The notes: a model not told the origin generated them from the sequence alone. Positions 20,060-29,266 are shown, numbered from the stretch's first letter. The stretch: DNA of 43,716 nucleotides from Myxococcales bacterium (GCA_028287115.1 JAQBQF010000099.1:1-43716), one strand, 5' to 3'. Made by a program: numbers and translations.

Positions 20060-20866
20060 TCAGAACCGGCCGACCACGCCGACGAGAGCGCCGTTGTTCG
20101 AGGCAGTTGCGTACGGGGCCATCGGCGCGCGGCTCCCGCGGCGGTAGTTGCTGACACCATCGTACACGCCCCACACGTAGGTGAGGATGAGACCGATCCC
20201 GCCGACGATCTCGAGTGTGCGCACCGCCTTCGCGCCGCCGTGCTGATCGCAGACCAAGCTCGGGCCGGCGCTGCCGACGGCTTGCGTGCACCACGAACGC
20301 AGCACGAGGTAGCTCGTCACGTTGGTGATCGCGAACGCGCCGATCAGCCCTCCGGTGATGAAGCCCTTCGCGCGGTCGCCGTTCTGAAATTGGCCGAACG
20401 GTGGGACGAGGTTTAGCAGCCAGTAGCGTCTTGGTTTCGGCCGCAGCGCGCGGAGGTCCGCGGCATGCTTCGCACGCACGTCGTCGAAGAACCCGACGAC
20501 CTCGGGTGGATACAGCGCCGGATCGAGCCGCCCATCGAGATCGAAGCGCAGATATTCGAGGAAGTCGGCCTCGGCTTCGGGCTCTCGATGCTGGAAGAAG
20601 GCGGCGAGCCCGGCGAGTCGGTGCGCTTCCGCGAGATCGGGGCGATCGAGCTTTTGTGACAGCAGTGGCGAGGTGAACGCGGACACGCGCGCCCAGTCTC
20701 CGACCGTCGCCGCCGCGTTCGCTTCGCGCAACACGGCCGAAGGATCCGAGCTCGGACGCACGGCCGGCGGTTGCGAGGGGACGGCCTGCGGCGTGTCGCT
20801 AGTCGACGGCTGCGCGCCGGCGCTCGACGCGCTTGCGACCACGAGCACGAGCAGGGCACGGCGCAT
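20060..20866 (-). CDS. Exported protein with TPR-like and double-helix membrane part
   Basis: A 268-residue protein with signal peptide (RRALLVLVVASASSAGA), a Pro/Ser linker, a helical TPR-like region (residues about 60-150; LREANAAATVGDWARV, EAHRLAGLAAFFQHREPEAE) and a DUF5683-like membrane part: LNLVPPFGQFQNGDRAKGF, a hydrophobic helix, then EIVGGIGLILTYVWGVYDG. It ends in VGVVGRF. Start 20866 avoids overlap with the upstream gene; ATG 20878 would overlap it by 10 bp. It follows the gene at 20869-21768 on the same strand, so they are probably co-transcribed. No function can be assigned. Confidence 0.72.
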   Translation of the reverse strand: MRRALLVLVVASASSAGAQPSTSDTPQAVPSQPPAVRPSSDPSAVLREANAAATVGDWARVSAFTSPLLSQKLDRPDLAEAHRLAGLAAFFQHREPEAEADFLEYLRFDLDGRLDPALYPPEVVGFFDDVRAKHAADLRALRPKPRRYWLLNLVPPFGQFQNGDRAKGFITGGLIGAFAITNVTSYLVLRSWCTQAVGSAGPSLVCDQHGGAKAVRTLEIVGGIGLILTYVWGVYDGVSNYRRGSRAPMAPYATASNNGALVGVVGRF

Positions 20867-20868
20867 CG

Positions 20869-21768
20869 CTACCGCCATGTCGGAATGGCGCGACGAAGAT
20901 TCGGCTCGACGATCATCAGCACCTCGCGCGCGACCCGCGCAGCGAGCACATCGGCAGCGAGACCGCGATCTCCGACGATCGTGTCGGTGACGATCACGCG
21001 ATCGAACACGACCTGCGACGGGTCCGCGATCCGGACGCGAGCTCTCGCGCGCGCGGTCGGCACGGTGCCCGGCTCGACGGCGTAGCCGAGGATCTCGATC
21101 GCGATGCCGAGATCTGTCCCGTTCTGTTGGACGGTCTTCGCGGCATGGTCGCGCGCGAGCGCAGCAGCGTCCATCGTGCGCGCTTCGCGGTGATGCGTCC
21201 TCGCCCACACGCTCGCCGCTCCGGTGAACGCGACGCGCAGCGCTTCGACCTGCGGTGCCGCGCCGGTGACCGCGATGAGCAGCGGTGGTGGCGGCGCATC
21301 GACGGGCTTCGCCGGTGGCGTGACGCGATCGACGGGCCGCGTGGTCGCGGCATGCAGGGCCGCCAGCCACTTCCTGATCGCCGGCAACACGCGACCTGCG
21401 AGATCGGTCGAGGCGGAGTCGATCGTCGTCAGCGACGGCGCCGTCGCGGTGAGCGAATCGAGCACGGTTCCCGCGACGCGATCGCGGATCCTGAGCGTCA
21501 TCGTCACGGTCTCGCCTCTGCCAGCGATCGTGCCGTCGACGATCAGCCGCGCGCGCTCGGGCACCGCCATCCTCGGCCCGACGACGACGACATCGATCCC
21601 GCCGGCGACCAGCGCGCGTGCAAGCTCACTCGCGACCGGCTGACCGTAGATCTCGAGGCGCTGATCGGCATCGAGCGGAAGCAGCGCGACCGCATCCGTC
21701 TGCACGGGCTGCGCGCGCGCGGGCCCCGACAGCCAGCAAGCAGCGACCGCGACGATCACGAAGCGCAT
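20869..21768 (-). CDS. Exported protein of unknown function
   Basis: A 299-residue protein with a clear signal peptide (VIVAVAACWLSGPARA). The N-terminal part (AVALLPLDADQRLEIYGQPV, then ELARALVAGGIDVVVVGP) resembles the first half of periplasmic FlgO/CsgG-like or TolB-N-like domains that start with a nucleotide-binding-like strand, but the match is weak. After a Pro-rich hinge (residues about 165-180, VTPPAKPVDAPPPPLL) the second half repeats an alpha/beta pattern with a conserved end EVLMIVEPNLRRAIPTW. It is translated just ahead of the TPR-like protein and may act with it. Not recognised. Confidence 0.65.
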   Translation of the reverse strand: MRFVIVAVAACWLSGPARAQPVQTDAVALLPLDADQRLEIYGQPVASELARALVAGGIDVVVVGPRMAVPERARLIVDGTIAGRGETVTMTLRIRDRVAGTVLDSLTATAPSLTTIDSASTDLAGRVLPAIRKWLAALHAATTRPVDRVTPPAKPVDAPPPPLLIAVTGAAPQVEALRVAFTGAASVWARTHHREARTMDAAALARDHAAKTVQQNGTDLGIAIEILGYAVEPGTVPTARARARVRIADPSQVVFDRVIVTDTIVGDRGLAADVLAARVAREVLMIVEPNLRRAIPTWR

Positions 21769-21787
21769 ACGGCGATCCTATCATCCC

Positions 21788-21940
21788 GCTCCGCGGATTC
21801 CGCGGCATCATCCCCTCCGAGGTTCCGGGGTGTCGGCCTCCGGGGACCCCCGTGTCGTCCGCCTTCGGGGATCCCGCGGCATCATCCGCCTCCGGGGATT
21901 CTGCGGCATCGTCCGCCTCCGGGGATTCGGCGGCGTCGCC
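21788..21940. repeat. Degenerate 22-27-bp tandem repeat
   Basis: Six diverged units of a GCCTCCGGGGATTC-type sequence start at about 21788, 21814, 21836, 21861, 21888 and 21915. The last three are closest, with a 27-bp unit ending GCGGCATCATCC or GCGGCATCGTCC. It fills most of the gap between the 299-residue exported protein and the carboxypeptidase-regulatory-like lipoprotein. Several units hold CCGCGG palindromes that could fold in RNA. Confidence 0.75.
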
Positions 21941-21946
21941 GGCGGT

Positions 21947-23725
21947 TCACATCGTTCCGGGGTCGGGAACGGCGATCCGGTAGTGGCTCGTGCTGTCGGT
22001 CGACGCCTCGCCGATCGGTCGCGCGGCGGCAACGCCCGTGCAACCGATACACAGGATCTGGACCGACGCGCCGACGACGGGATTCGGATTGTTGGGCACC
22101 GAGACCTCGCCCTGCACGTGCAGTGCGAGCGGCAACTGGATGCTCGTCGGCACCATGCCCGCCACCTGTCCGAGCGCGACGAACGGCGCGCCGCGTCCGG
22201 CCGGATCGACGAACCGAACATCGTAGTGGCCTCCGCTCGCGAGTCCGAAATTGAACGCGCCGCTAACGTCCGTGCGCGTCTGGATCGGCAGCGCGTCTGC
22301 GAGTGCGAGCGCACCGATCGGGCTTGCCTCGACGAGCACGCCTTGCAGCGTCGCGAGCTGAGAATCTTTGACCGTACCGCTCGTCGCGACGAGCACCGGC
22401 GCGTTGATCGTGATCGCCGGGCATGCGGTGACATCGATCGGCGCGACGGCGAGATCGCCCGGGGCGATCGAGACGACCGCAGACAGCGCCGCGCGCGGTA
22501 CGAGGACACTCGGCAGCTTGCCGGTGCCGTCGGCGCTCGCCGGGATCCGGACGTCACCGCTCGCGGTCACGGTGATGCCGGCGACGACCGTCGCGGCCGA
22601 GGCGAGCGTTCCGACGACGATCACGTTTGCCGACGGGAGGTTCGCAGTCGCTCGCTTGATCTGCGTGTTTGCGAGATCGCACGTCGTGCCCGTGTAATGG
22701 ATCTGCACCGACTGCGCGAGATCGAGCACGCCGGTCGCGTGAAGTCGCGCAAGCCCGCGCCCCGGCGGCGGCGTGACCTCGACGTCGACGGTGGCGTTCG
22801 CGACCGTCATCGCGCGCACGGTGAAGCTGCCGTCGGCGGCGGTCGTCGCCAGTGTCGACGGTACGCCGTTCGTCGTGATCCGAACCTTGGCTCCCGCGAG
22901 CGCCGCGTTCGCGGCATCGCGCACGACGCCGCTGACCGCGGTGCCGGCCGAGACGGTGAACGACGTGCTGCCCGGCATCCACGGGATCACGCGCGGTGCG
23001 ATTCCCGCGACGGTCGGGACGATCAACACGTCGTGCTGCTGACCGAGCAATTGCACCGAGAACGCGCCATCGAGTTGCGTGAACGTCTCGACGACCGCGG
23101 TCGGCGATGCGGCCGGCATGAAGCGCAGATACGCGGGAACCCCGGCGCCGCCGTCGCGCACGGTGCCGCTGACGGTGATCCCCGGATCGAGCGTGAGCGA
23201 TCGCGTGAAGTCAGCCCCGCCATGAACCTGGACGATCACGTCCTGCGGTGGCGCGACGGTGCTTGGAGGCGTCACGCGCAACCGATAATCGACGACGTGT
23301 GCACCGGGCGCACCGACCGGCACGCTCACCGTCTCGGTTGCGCAGAACACGCCGGAGCCGACGATGTCGACCGAGACAACATACGGCCCGGTGTCCGCGC
23401 CGATGAAATCGATCTGCGATCCATCAGCCGAGGCCGGCGTCGCCGACACCATGCCTAGCGGACCCGAGATGTGCCAGGAGTACGTAGGCACACCGCCCAC
23501 GTTCGTCACGGCAACGACGCGAATCGTGGCGATCGGATCCGCCGTCGGCATCGCCGGATTCGCCGTCAACGTCGTTTGACAGCCACCTCCCGCCGAGTCG
23601 GTGGCCTGCATATGTCCATCGACCATGTCCGCAAGGGGACTACTTCCGGCACATCCGAGCAACGCACACACGCCAGCGACGAGGACCGCGCGCATCATCC
23701 GGCTCCGGACGTTCCGTTGCCTCAT
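21947..23725 (-). CDS. Lipoprotein with carboxypeptidase-regulatory-like domains
   Basis: A 592-residue lipoprotein (lipobox CALLGC) built of beta-sandwich repeats. Units with the carboxypeptidase regulatory-like pattern are visible: SGTVRDGGAGVPAYLRF, then SGVVRDAANAALAGAKVRI with AADGSFTVRA, then SGTVKDSQLATLQGVLVEAS with DVSGAFNFGL, and QGEVSVPNNPNPVVGASVQI. They probably form an elongated surface stalk. No catalytic residues are seen. Start 23725 is chosen because it overlaps the preceding gene by 4 bp (ATGA) and places the lipobox correctly; a longer frame adds residues overlapping that gene. Ends shortly before the 21788-21940 repeat. Confidence 0.82.
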   Translation of the reverse strand: MRQRNVRSRMMRAVLVAGVCALLGCAGSSPLADMVDGHMQATDSAGGGCQTTLTANPAMPTADPIATIRVVAVTNVGGVPTYSWHISGPLGMVSATPASADGSQIDFIGADTGPYVVSVDIVGSGVFCATETVSVPVGAPGAHVVDYRLRVTPPSTVAPPQDVIVQVHGGADFTRSLTLDPGITVSGTVRDGGAGVPAYLRFMPAASPTAVVETFTQLDGAFSVQLLGQQHDVLIVPTVAGIAPRVIPWMPGSTSFTVSAGTAVSGVVRDAANAALAGAKVRITTNGVPSTLATTAADGSFTVRAMTVANATVDVEVTPPPGRGLARLHATGVLDLAQSVQIHYTGTTCDLANTQIKRATANLPSANVIVVGTLASAATVVAGITVTASGDVRIPASADGTGKLPSVLVPRAALSAVVSIAPGDLAVAPIDVTACPAITINAPVLVATSGTVKDSQLATLQGVLVEASPIGALALADALPIQTRTDVSGAFNFGLASGGHYDVRFVDPAGRGAPFVALGQVAGMVPTSIQLPLALHVQGEVSVPNNPNPVVGASVQILCIGCTGVAAARPIGEASTDSTSHYRIAVPDPGTM

Positions 23726-24852
23726 CGGATCTCCATGCGCCAGGTCAGGCGTTGAACGCACGACGGATCGGAGATCACCGAGCACGTCGGACTACCGTCG
23801 GCGCAGGTGATCGGCGTGTGATTGCGATCCTCGATCTCGACGCGCAGCTCGACGAAGTCGCCCGGCGTATACGAGGCGGGGTCGATCGCGAAGCTATTGC
23901 TGATCACGCCCGCTAGCGGCTGCCGGGTCGTCGCGCCCGGTGCGAGAAGCGACCAGTGAAACGTCGCATCGCCGAACAACGGATCGCTGGGATTCGCGGG
24001 GAACACGTCGAGATCATCGTTGACGACGAGCACGGCGAACAGCGTTGGATCGTAGAGCGGCAGCGCTTGCCCGACGGGGGCCGCGAGCGGCGCAACGGTG
24101 CCGAGGCACGGCGCGTGATCGGGCACGACCGAGACGAGCAGGTGTTGCACCGTCGACACGCCATCGGGATGAGCACTCGTCTGCGGATCCGTCGCGGTGA
24201 CTTGAATGTCCCAATCTCCGACGCCCATCGGCACGAACCGCTTTCCGGTCGTGATGTGCGCGTGGTCGGCAAGATCCTGCGGCACGTTGGGGATGTCGAT
24301 CAGCGTGCTCGCGGGCTGCGACGGCGGGCTGAACACGACCCAATCGAGCGTCACTGCGTCGGGGCCATCATCGGCATCGCCGACCTTGGCGTAGAAATCG
24401 ATCGGGACGCCGACGACCGAGCCGTGCAAGCTGCGCTTGCTGAGCGCGAGATCCGGGGGGATATCGGCGAGGGGCACCACGAGCACCTGGGTCGGCTTCG
24501 CGGTCGCGCCGTGATCGTCCTGCGCTTCGAGCACGACCCGCAGCGACTGCACGCTGGTGATGCCGTCTTCGAGACGCGACGGGATCGTGATGTCTGGGTG
24601 ATCGCCGATCCAGCTGAAGAACGCCTTGTCACACGTCGCGAGATCCTCGGCCTTCTCGCAGGCCTGCGCGTGCCAGGTCAACGTCACAAACTGATTCTCC
24701 GGATCGTTGACGCTCGCGTGCAGCTTCACGTGATCGCCGCGATGCGGCGTCGTGCTCGAGTCGGTCACGATCTCGATCGAAGGCCGCTGGTTGATCGGGT
24801 CGCCGTAGAAGCACCCAGCGGCCAGCAGGCATATGAACGCGAAGCGGCTCAC
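23722..24852 (-). CDS. Lipoprotein with Ig-like beta-sandwich repeats
   Basis: A 376-residue lipoprotein starting at a GTG (24852), with the signal RFAFICLLAAGC. The mature part has repeated Ig/cadherin/PKD-like sandwiches: RPSIEIVTDSSTTPHRGDHV, VTLTWHAQACEKAED, VVLEAQDDHGATAKPTQVLV, then DWDIQVTATDPQ. The pattern of 'D-x-N/D-G-x' turns and Asp-rich loops suggests Ca-binding. It is directly followed, with a 4-bp overlap, by the carboxypeptidase-regulatory-like lipoprotein, so the pair would be surface structural partners. Function unknown. Confidence 0.78.
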   Translation of the reverse strand: MSRFAFICLLAAGCFYGDPINQRPSIEIVTDSSTTPHRGDHVKLHASVNDPENQFVTLTWHAQACEKAEDLATCDKAFFSWIGDHPDITIPSRLEDGITSVQSLRVVLEAQDDHGATAKPTQVLVVPLADIPPDLALSKRSLHGSVVGVPIDFYAKVGDADDGPDAVTLDWVVFSPPSQPASTLIDIPNVPQDLADHAHITTGKRFVPMGVGDWDIQVTATDPQTSAHPDGVSTVQHLLVSVVPDHAPCLGTVAPLAAPVGQALPLYDPTLFAVLVVNDDLDVFPANPSDPLFGDATFHWSLLAPGATTRQPLAGVISNSFAIDPASYTPGDFVELRVEIEDRNHTPITCADGSPTCSVISDPSCVQRLTWRMEIR

Positions 24853-24952
24853 GGCAGGATCAGAGTGCAACCATCCTGCCACGGCCAAGTCCCTGAATGC
24901 AGAAGCGTTCGATCGCGACCCGCGCCGCGATCGCGACATCGATGTCGGGGTC

Positions 24953-27016
24953 TCAGCGGTAGCAGTCGAGCTCGTCGTCCGCCCCGCGAATCGTGCATGT
25001 CTCGCGGAGCGTCAGGTACGTCGTGCGGCCACCGGCGACCACGTCGATGCGACCCGCTGGCAGCTTCAACACCTCGCCGCGGCGGTGAGGCACGCCGCCG
25101 ATCGTCACGTCGATGCCGAGCGTCACGGTCACCGGTGCGAGCAGCGAGCCCGACACCGTGATCGTCTTATTCGGAGCGACGTCGACGTCTTGCACCCACA
25201 CGCGTTTGAAATTTGGTTGCTCGCATTTCACCGTGTGATGACCGGCCGGGACGCGAATCGGCGTGTCATCGCGCCGGCCATGATCGATGCCGTCGATCGA
25301 GACCTCGCACCACGTGTCGTTGTTGACGACGATCGCGCCCATTGCGGGCGCGACGGCCGCATCGATCGCGATCGCCGGTGCGACCGGTGACATCACCGCA
25401 TCGATCGCCGGCGACATCGGGAGCGCCGCGTCGGTATGTCGCGGGCGCATACCAGCGTCGAGCGACGGCGGCGTCGTGACGCTCGCAATTGCCGCGTCGA
25501 GCGACGATGCGGTGGAAAACGCCACATCGGCGCGTCGCGACCGTCCGCCGCCATCGATCACGATGCCCGCGCCCGCCGAGGTGACCGGCGCGTCGGGCTC
25601 GCTCGCGAACAGCGCAGCGTCTTGCGATCTCGCGTCTCGCATGACGGTCGCGAGTCGCGCGTCCGCGAGATCGTCACCACCGCGCATCGCCAGCACGCCG
25701 GCGACGGCGCCGCCCGCGGCGAGCACGCCGAGGCCGCCGAGGCCGCCGATCGCCAGCATCCTGCGCAGCCGCGACGACCGCCCGCCCTCGGTGACGGTCG
25801 CGATCAGCGCGGTGACCGCCGGATCATTCGGGGCGAGCGCACTCGCTCGATCTGCGAGCGCCATCGCACGTGCCAGCTTCGCGCTCGCGATCGCCTGGGT
25901 CGCGGACGTGACGAGCGCCGTCACGATCCGGGGTGTCTTGTCGCGCACGAACGACTCGGGATCGGCGAGGTAGTCTGCGAGCTCGTCGTTCGCCTCTCCG
26001 AATCCGCCCGCGGTTGCGATCTCGCGGAGCTCGGTGGCGACCGCCGCGGCGCTCGGCGATCGCTGCGCCGGCTCGACCGCCATCAGCCGCTCGATCAGGC
26101 GCGACAGATCTGGACCGACGGCCGCTCGCTTGCGGACCGGCGACACGAGTGCGCCCTGCGCGATCTGCGTCATCACGCGCGCCGCGCTCCCCGTGTACGG
26201 CAGCGAGCCCGTCGCGAGCTGATACAGCGTCGCGCCGAGCGAATATAGATCGCTCTGCGAGGTCGCCGTGTCGCCGCCGGCCTGCTCCGGGCTCATGTAC
26301 GCCGGCGTGCCGAGCAGCGAGCCCGTCCGCGTGACGAGCGAGTCTTCGGTCTCGAGCCGCGCGACGCCGAAATCGGCGAGCAAGAGGCGCCCCTTCGGGC
26401 CGGAATGTAGGGGGGCGGATTCACTCCGCACCCCAGGATCGATCAGCACGTTCGCCGGCTTGATGTCGCGATGAATGATGCCGGCGGCGTGCGCCGCATC
26501 GAGCGCATCGGCGAGCAGCGCCCCGACACACGCGGCGACCTCGGAGAGCATCGGCCCACGCTGTTCGATCTCCGCGAGCAACGTGCGCCCGCGGATCAGC
26601 TCCATCACGATGTACGGCGGATCATCGGCCTCGCCGCCGCCGACGTCGTAGACCCGCAAGATATTCGGATGCTCGAGGCCGGCCGCCGCGCGCGCCTCGC
26701 GATGAAACCGGCGCACGACCTCGTCTCGCCTCGCGAGATGCGGGAACAGCACCTTGAGCGCGACCTCGCGCCGCAATTCGCGATCGCGAGCCCGATACAC
26801 CGTCGCCATCCCGCCCTCGCCTACTTCGGAGACGAGCTCGTAACGCCCGAGCACGTCCCCGACATGCACCGAGCGCTTCGGTCGGCCTGGGCTCGCGTCG
26901 GGTTTCTCCGGGGGCGTCGCGCCGTCCGAAGACTGCGTGTCGGCGACCGCGGGATCGGTGTCGTGCTTGTCGGTCTTGTCGGGGCCCGGATCGCCCTTGT
27001 CGCTATCCGGCGGCAT
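24953..27016 (-). CDS. Ser/Thr protein kinase with PEGA-like C-terminus and catalytic-loop insertion
   Basis: A 687-residue kinase. A disordered acidic N-terminus (1-48) precedes the kinase domain: SEVGEGGMATVYRARD, VALKVLFP Lys, H182-R-D184-I-K-P-A-N, D215-F-G and GTPAYMSPEQAGGDTATSQS. HRD-to-DFG distance is 31 residues instead of the usual 18; the excess 13 residues (P194-G206) coincide with a short repeat-like DNA insertion (26401-26435). One membrane helix lies near RMLAIGGLGGLGVLAAG, followed by an Ala/Asp-rich linker and a PEGA-like domain (VSIDGIDHG, VPAGHHTVKC) near the end. It starts 5 bp after the response-regulator gene, so the two form a signalling pair. Confidence 0.92.
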   Translation of the reverse strand: MPPDSDKGDPGPDKTDKHDTDPAVADTQSSDGATPPEKPDASPGRPKRSVHVGDVLGRYELVSEVGEGGMATVYRARDRELRREVALKVLFPHLARRDEVVRRFHREARAAAGLEHPNILRVYDVGGGEADDPPYIVMELIRGRTLLAEIEQRGPMLSEVAACVGALLADALDAAHAAGIIHRDIKPANVLIDPGVRSESAPLHSGPKGRLLLADFGVARLETEDSLVTRTGSLLGTPAYMSPEQAGGDTATSQSDLYSLGATLYQLATGSLPYTGSAARVMTQIAQGALVSPVRKRAAVGPDLSRLIERLMAVEPAQRSPSAAAVATELREIATAGGFGEANDELADYLADPESFVRDKTPRIVTALVTSATQAIASAKLARAMALADRASALAPNDPAVTALIATVTEGGRSSRLRRMLAIGGLGGLGVLAAGGAVAGVLAMRGGDDLADARLATVMRDARSQDAALFASEPDAPVTSAGAGIVIDGGGRSRRADVAFSTASSLDAAIASVTTPPSLDAGMRPRHTDAALPMSPAIDAVMSPVAPAIAIDAAVAPAMGAIVVNNDTWCEVSIDGIDHGRRDDTPIRVPAGHHTVKCEQPNFKRVWVQDVDVAPNKTITVSGSLLAPVTVTLGIDVTIGGVPHRRGEVLKLPAGRIDVVAGGRTTYLTLRETCTIRGADDELDCYR
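26401..26435. repeat. REP-like element inserted in a kinase gene
   Basis: Plus strand contains GAATGTAGGGGGGCGGATTC followed by ACTCCGC and CCCC, that is GCGGA-loop-TCCGC hairpin arms next to a GTAGGGG run. Such GTAGGGGCGGATT-type sequences are common as extragenic palindromes in several phyla. Here one lies within coding sequence and accounts for 39 nt (13 codons), so the frame is kept. Confidence 0.6.
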
Positions 27017-27021
27017 CCGCC

Positions 27022-27897
27022 TCAGCTACCCGAATACACCACGTGGCCGGTCTTGCCGGCAGCCTTCGCGAGCTTCATGGCCTTGCCGAGGCGGCGGCCT
27101 AGATCATCGGGCCCGCCCTGGAGCTTGAGGCCGTCCGTCGAGGCGATCGCGAGCACCAGCGCGAGCGACTTCGGATCGCCGGGCAGCGTCGCGATATGAC
27201 CGTCGAACGCGGACTCCGCATTCTTGACGAACACGTCGCAATGGTCCGGCGCGAGGACCGCGATGAAGTCCGAGCCGCCGATGTGACCGACGAACGCGCC
27301 GCCGCCCGAAGCGACGCGCGCCGCCTCGAGGAGCCACTGTCCCAGATTGCGTACGGTATCTTCGGAGCGAGCGATTCCGATCGTATCGGCGTACGCGTCC
27401 CAGCTGAGGATGTCGATGTGGACGACGGCGGTCGGCTTGCCGCTCTTGAGCGCGCCTTCGATTTCTTCGTCGATCGCGCGCGAGCCGGGGAGATTCGTCG
27501 TGGGGTTGCGATCGCGCTCGCGACGCGCCGCGCGAATCAGCGCCTTGCACCGGGCTCCGAACTCGCGGAGATCGAACGGCTTGGACATGTAGGCGTCCGC
27601 GCCGGACTCGAGGCCGGAGACCTCGTTCTCGACTCCCGTGAGCGCCGTTAGCATCAGGATCGGGGTCCGGGACCACATGACGTCGGCCTTGAGCCGCCGC
27701 GCGACCTCGAGGCCATCGACCCGGGGCATCATGACGTCGAGCACGAGCAAGTCTGGATCGTGGGCCTTGACCAGCTTCTGCGCTTCCTCGCCATCCCGGG
27801 CGCGGAGACACAAATAGCCCGCGTCACCAAGCGCCATGCTGACCATGTGCGCAATGGCGTCGTCGTCTTCCGCGATCACGATCTTTTTGAGGAGCAC
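27022..27897 (-). CDS. Response regulator with degenerate GGDEF domain
   Basis: A 291-residue protein starting at GTG 27897. Residues about 4-125 are a receiver domain with acidic pocket E10-D11-D12, phosphoacceptor D54 (VLDVMMP) and the Lys of MSKPFD. The remainder (about 130-285) has the length and fold pattern of a GGDEF domain, but the signature is G207-G-S-D-F211 and the I-site is absent, so cyclase activity is unlikely; it may bind GTP/c-di-GMP or act as a protein-binding module. It precedes kinase 2 by 5 bp. Its start faces the M16 peptidase gene 68 bp away. Confidence 0.87.
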   Translation of the reverse strand: MLLKKIVIAEDDDAIAHMVSMALGDAGYLCLRARDGEEAQKLVKAHDPDLLVLDVMMPRVDGLEVARRLKADVMWSRTPILMLTALTGVENEVSGLESGADAYMSKPFDLREFGARCKALIRAARRERDRNPTTNLPGSRAIDEEIEGALKSGKPTAVVHIDILSWDAYADTIGIARSEDTVRNLGQWLLEAARVASGGGAFVGHIGGSDFIAVLAPDHCDVFVKNAESAFDGHIATLPGDPKSLALVLAIASTDGLKLQGGPDDLGRRLGKAMKLAKAAGKTGHVVYSGS

Positions 27898-27965
27898 CGG
27901 ATCCTCAATGGTGATACCGCCGATCTGCCGACGGCGTCAACGAATCGCCGTGGTAAGTCCTTGTA

Positions 27966-29264
27966 GTGCTCGATCTGCTGCGCGATCCGCGCGTCGAAAC
28001 AACGGTCCTGGACAACGGCCTGGCCGTGACCACCGTCGCACTCCCCCACCTCCATACCGCCGTTTCGGCGCTGTTCGTCAAGGTGGGCGCGAGGTTCGAG
28101 ACCCCGGCCGACAACGGCCTGTCACACTTTGTCGAGCACATGCTGTTTCGGGGCACGGAGCGCTACCGGACCTCGCTCGAGCTCAATACCGCGGTCGAGC
28201 GGCTCGGTTCGACCCTCCACGCCGAGACCGGGCGCGACTATACGTTGTTCCAGCTGTCGCTCGAGGCCGATCATATCCCGGCCTCGATCGAGCTGCTCGG
28301 CGAGCTCGTGGGGCAACCCCGGTTCGACGACATCGAGCTCGAACGCGAGCTCGTCCTCGAGGAGATCAACGAGGACTACGACGAGCATGGCGTCGAGATC
28401 AACGCCGACGATATCGCCCGCGGCATCGTGTTCGAAGACCATCCACTCGGACAGCGGATCATCGGACCGCGGTCGAACGTAGAGAGGTTCACGGCCGCCG
28501 ACGTCCGCCGTCACTTCGCGGCGTTCTACGGCGCCAAGAACGCGAACCTGTGCGTCGCGGGTCCGATCGAGCACGGTCCCGTCGTCGAGCAAGCGGCACG
28601 TGCGCTCGCGAAGCTGCCGGCCGGCAAGCGTGCCGACGTCCCCGCCGCACCACCCCCGATCGACGGCCCGCTCCTGCATCACGTGAAGGACGCGGGCTCG
28701 CAGACCTCGCTGTCCGTGCTGTTTCGCGCGATCCCCGAGCTCGATCCCGCATATGTCTCGTTGGTCGCGCTCGTGCGCGTGCTCGACGACGGCATGTCGA
28801 CACGCCTCCACTACACGCTCGCCGATCAAAAGGCGCTCGCCTATTCGATCCACGCCGCGATCGAGCCGCTCGCCGATGCGGCGCTGTTCGAGATCACCAG
28901 CGCGACCGCGAACGCGAAGGTTCCGTCGCTCGTCCGCGAGCTCTTCGCGCTCCTCGATGGCCTGCGCCACGGTCAGGTCACCAACGACGAGCTCGCGAAG
29001 GCGCGCGTTCGCTATCGCTACGAGACGCTCGCGTCGATCGACGATGCCTCTGCGATGGCCGGCTGGTTCGGAGGCACCGCGCTCTATTATCCGCCGCCGA
29101 CCCTCTCCGAGCGTCTCGCGCAGATGGCGAAGGTCACGATCGATGACGTGGTCCGCGTCGCCGAGCAGGTGCTGTCACCGAAGCACCTCGTGCTCGCGGC
29201 GGTCGGCTCGCTGTCGCGCGCACGGCTCGGCGAGCTGCGCCAAGCCGTCAGCGACTGGCGCTGA
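27966..29264 (+). CDS. M16 family zinc metallopeptidase
   Basis: A 432-residue processing-peptidase-like protein. The zinc motif is H54-F-V-E57-H58, followed by the third-ligand region ELVLEEINEDYDE. The C-terminal half has the inactive second M16 domain with the usual R/Y binding pair (ARVRYRYETLASIDDAS). Length is typical of YmxG/PqqL-type bacterial M16 peptidases, which digest or process small proteins. No signal peptide is seen, so cytoplasmic location is expected. Start is GTG 27966, giving MLDLLRDPRVETTVLDNGL. Ends 2 bp from the opposing gene's stop at 29267. Confidence 0.92.
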   Translation: MLDLLRDPRVETTVLDNGLAVTTVALPHLHTAVSALFVKVGARFETPADNGLSHFVEHMLFRGTERYRTSLELNTAVERLGSTLHAETGRDYTLFQLSLEADHIPASIELLGELVGQPRFDDIELERELVLEEINEDYDEHGVEINADDIARGIVFEDHPLGQRIIGPRSNVERFTAADVRRHFAAFYGAKNANLCVAGPIEHGPVVEQAARALAKLPAGKRADVPAAPPPIDGPLLHHVKDAGSQTSLSVLFRAIPELDPAYVSLVALVRVLDDGMSTRLHYTLADQKALAYSIHAAIEPLADAALFEITSATANAKVPSLVRELFALLDGLRHGQVTNDELAKARVRYRYETLASIDDASAMAGWFGGTALYYPPPTLSERLAQMAKVTIDDVVRVAEQVLSPKHLVLAAVGSLSRARLGELRQAVSDWR

Positions 29265-29266
29265 GC

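Noticed and set aside
21830..23458. A 542-codon plus-strand open frame across the carboxypeptidase-regulatory-like lipoprotein
   Set aside because: Arg-rich and repetitive at its start because it reads through the minisatellite; no motif.
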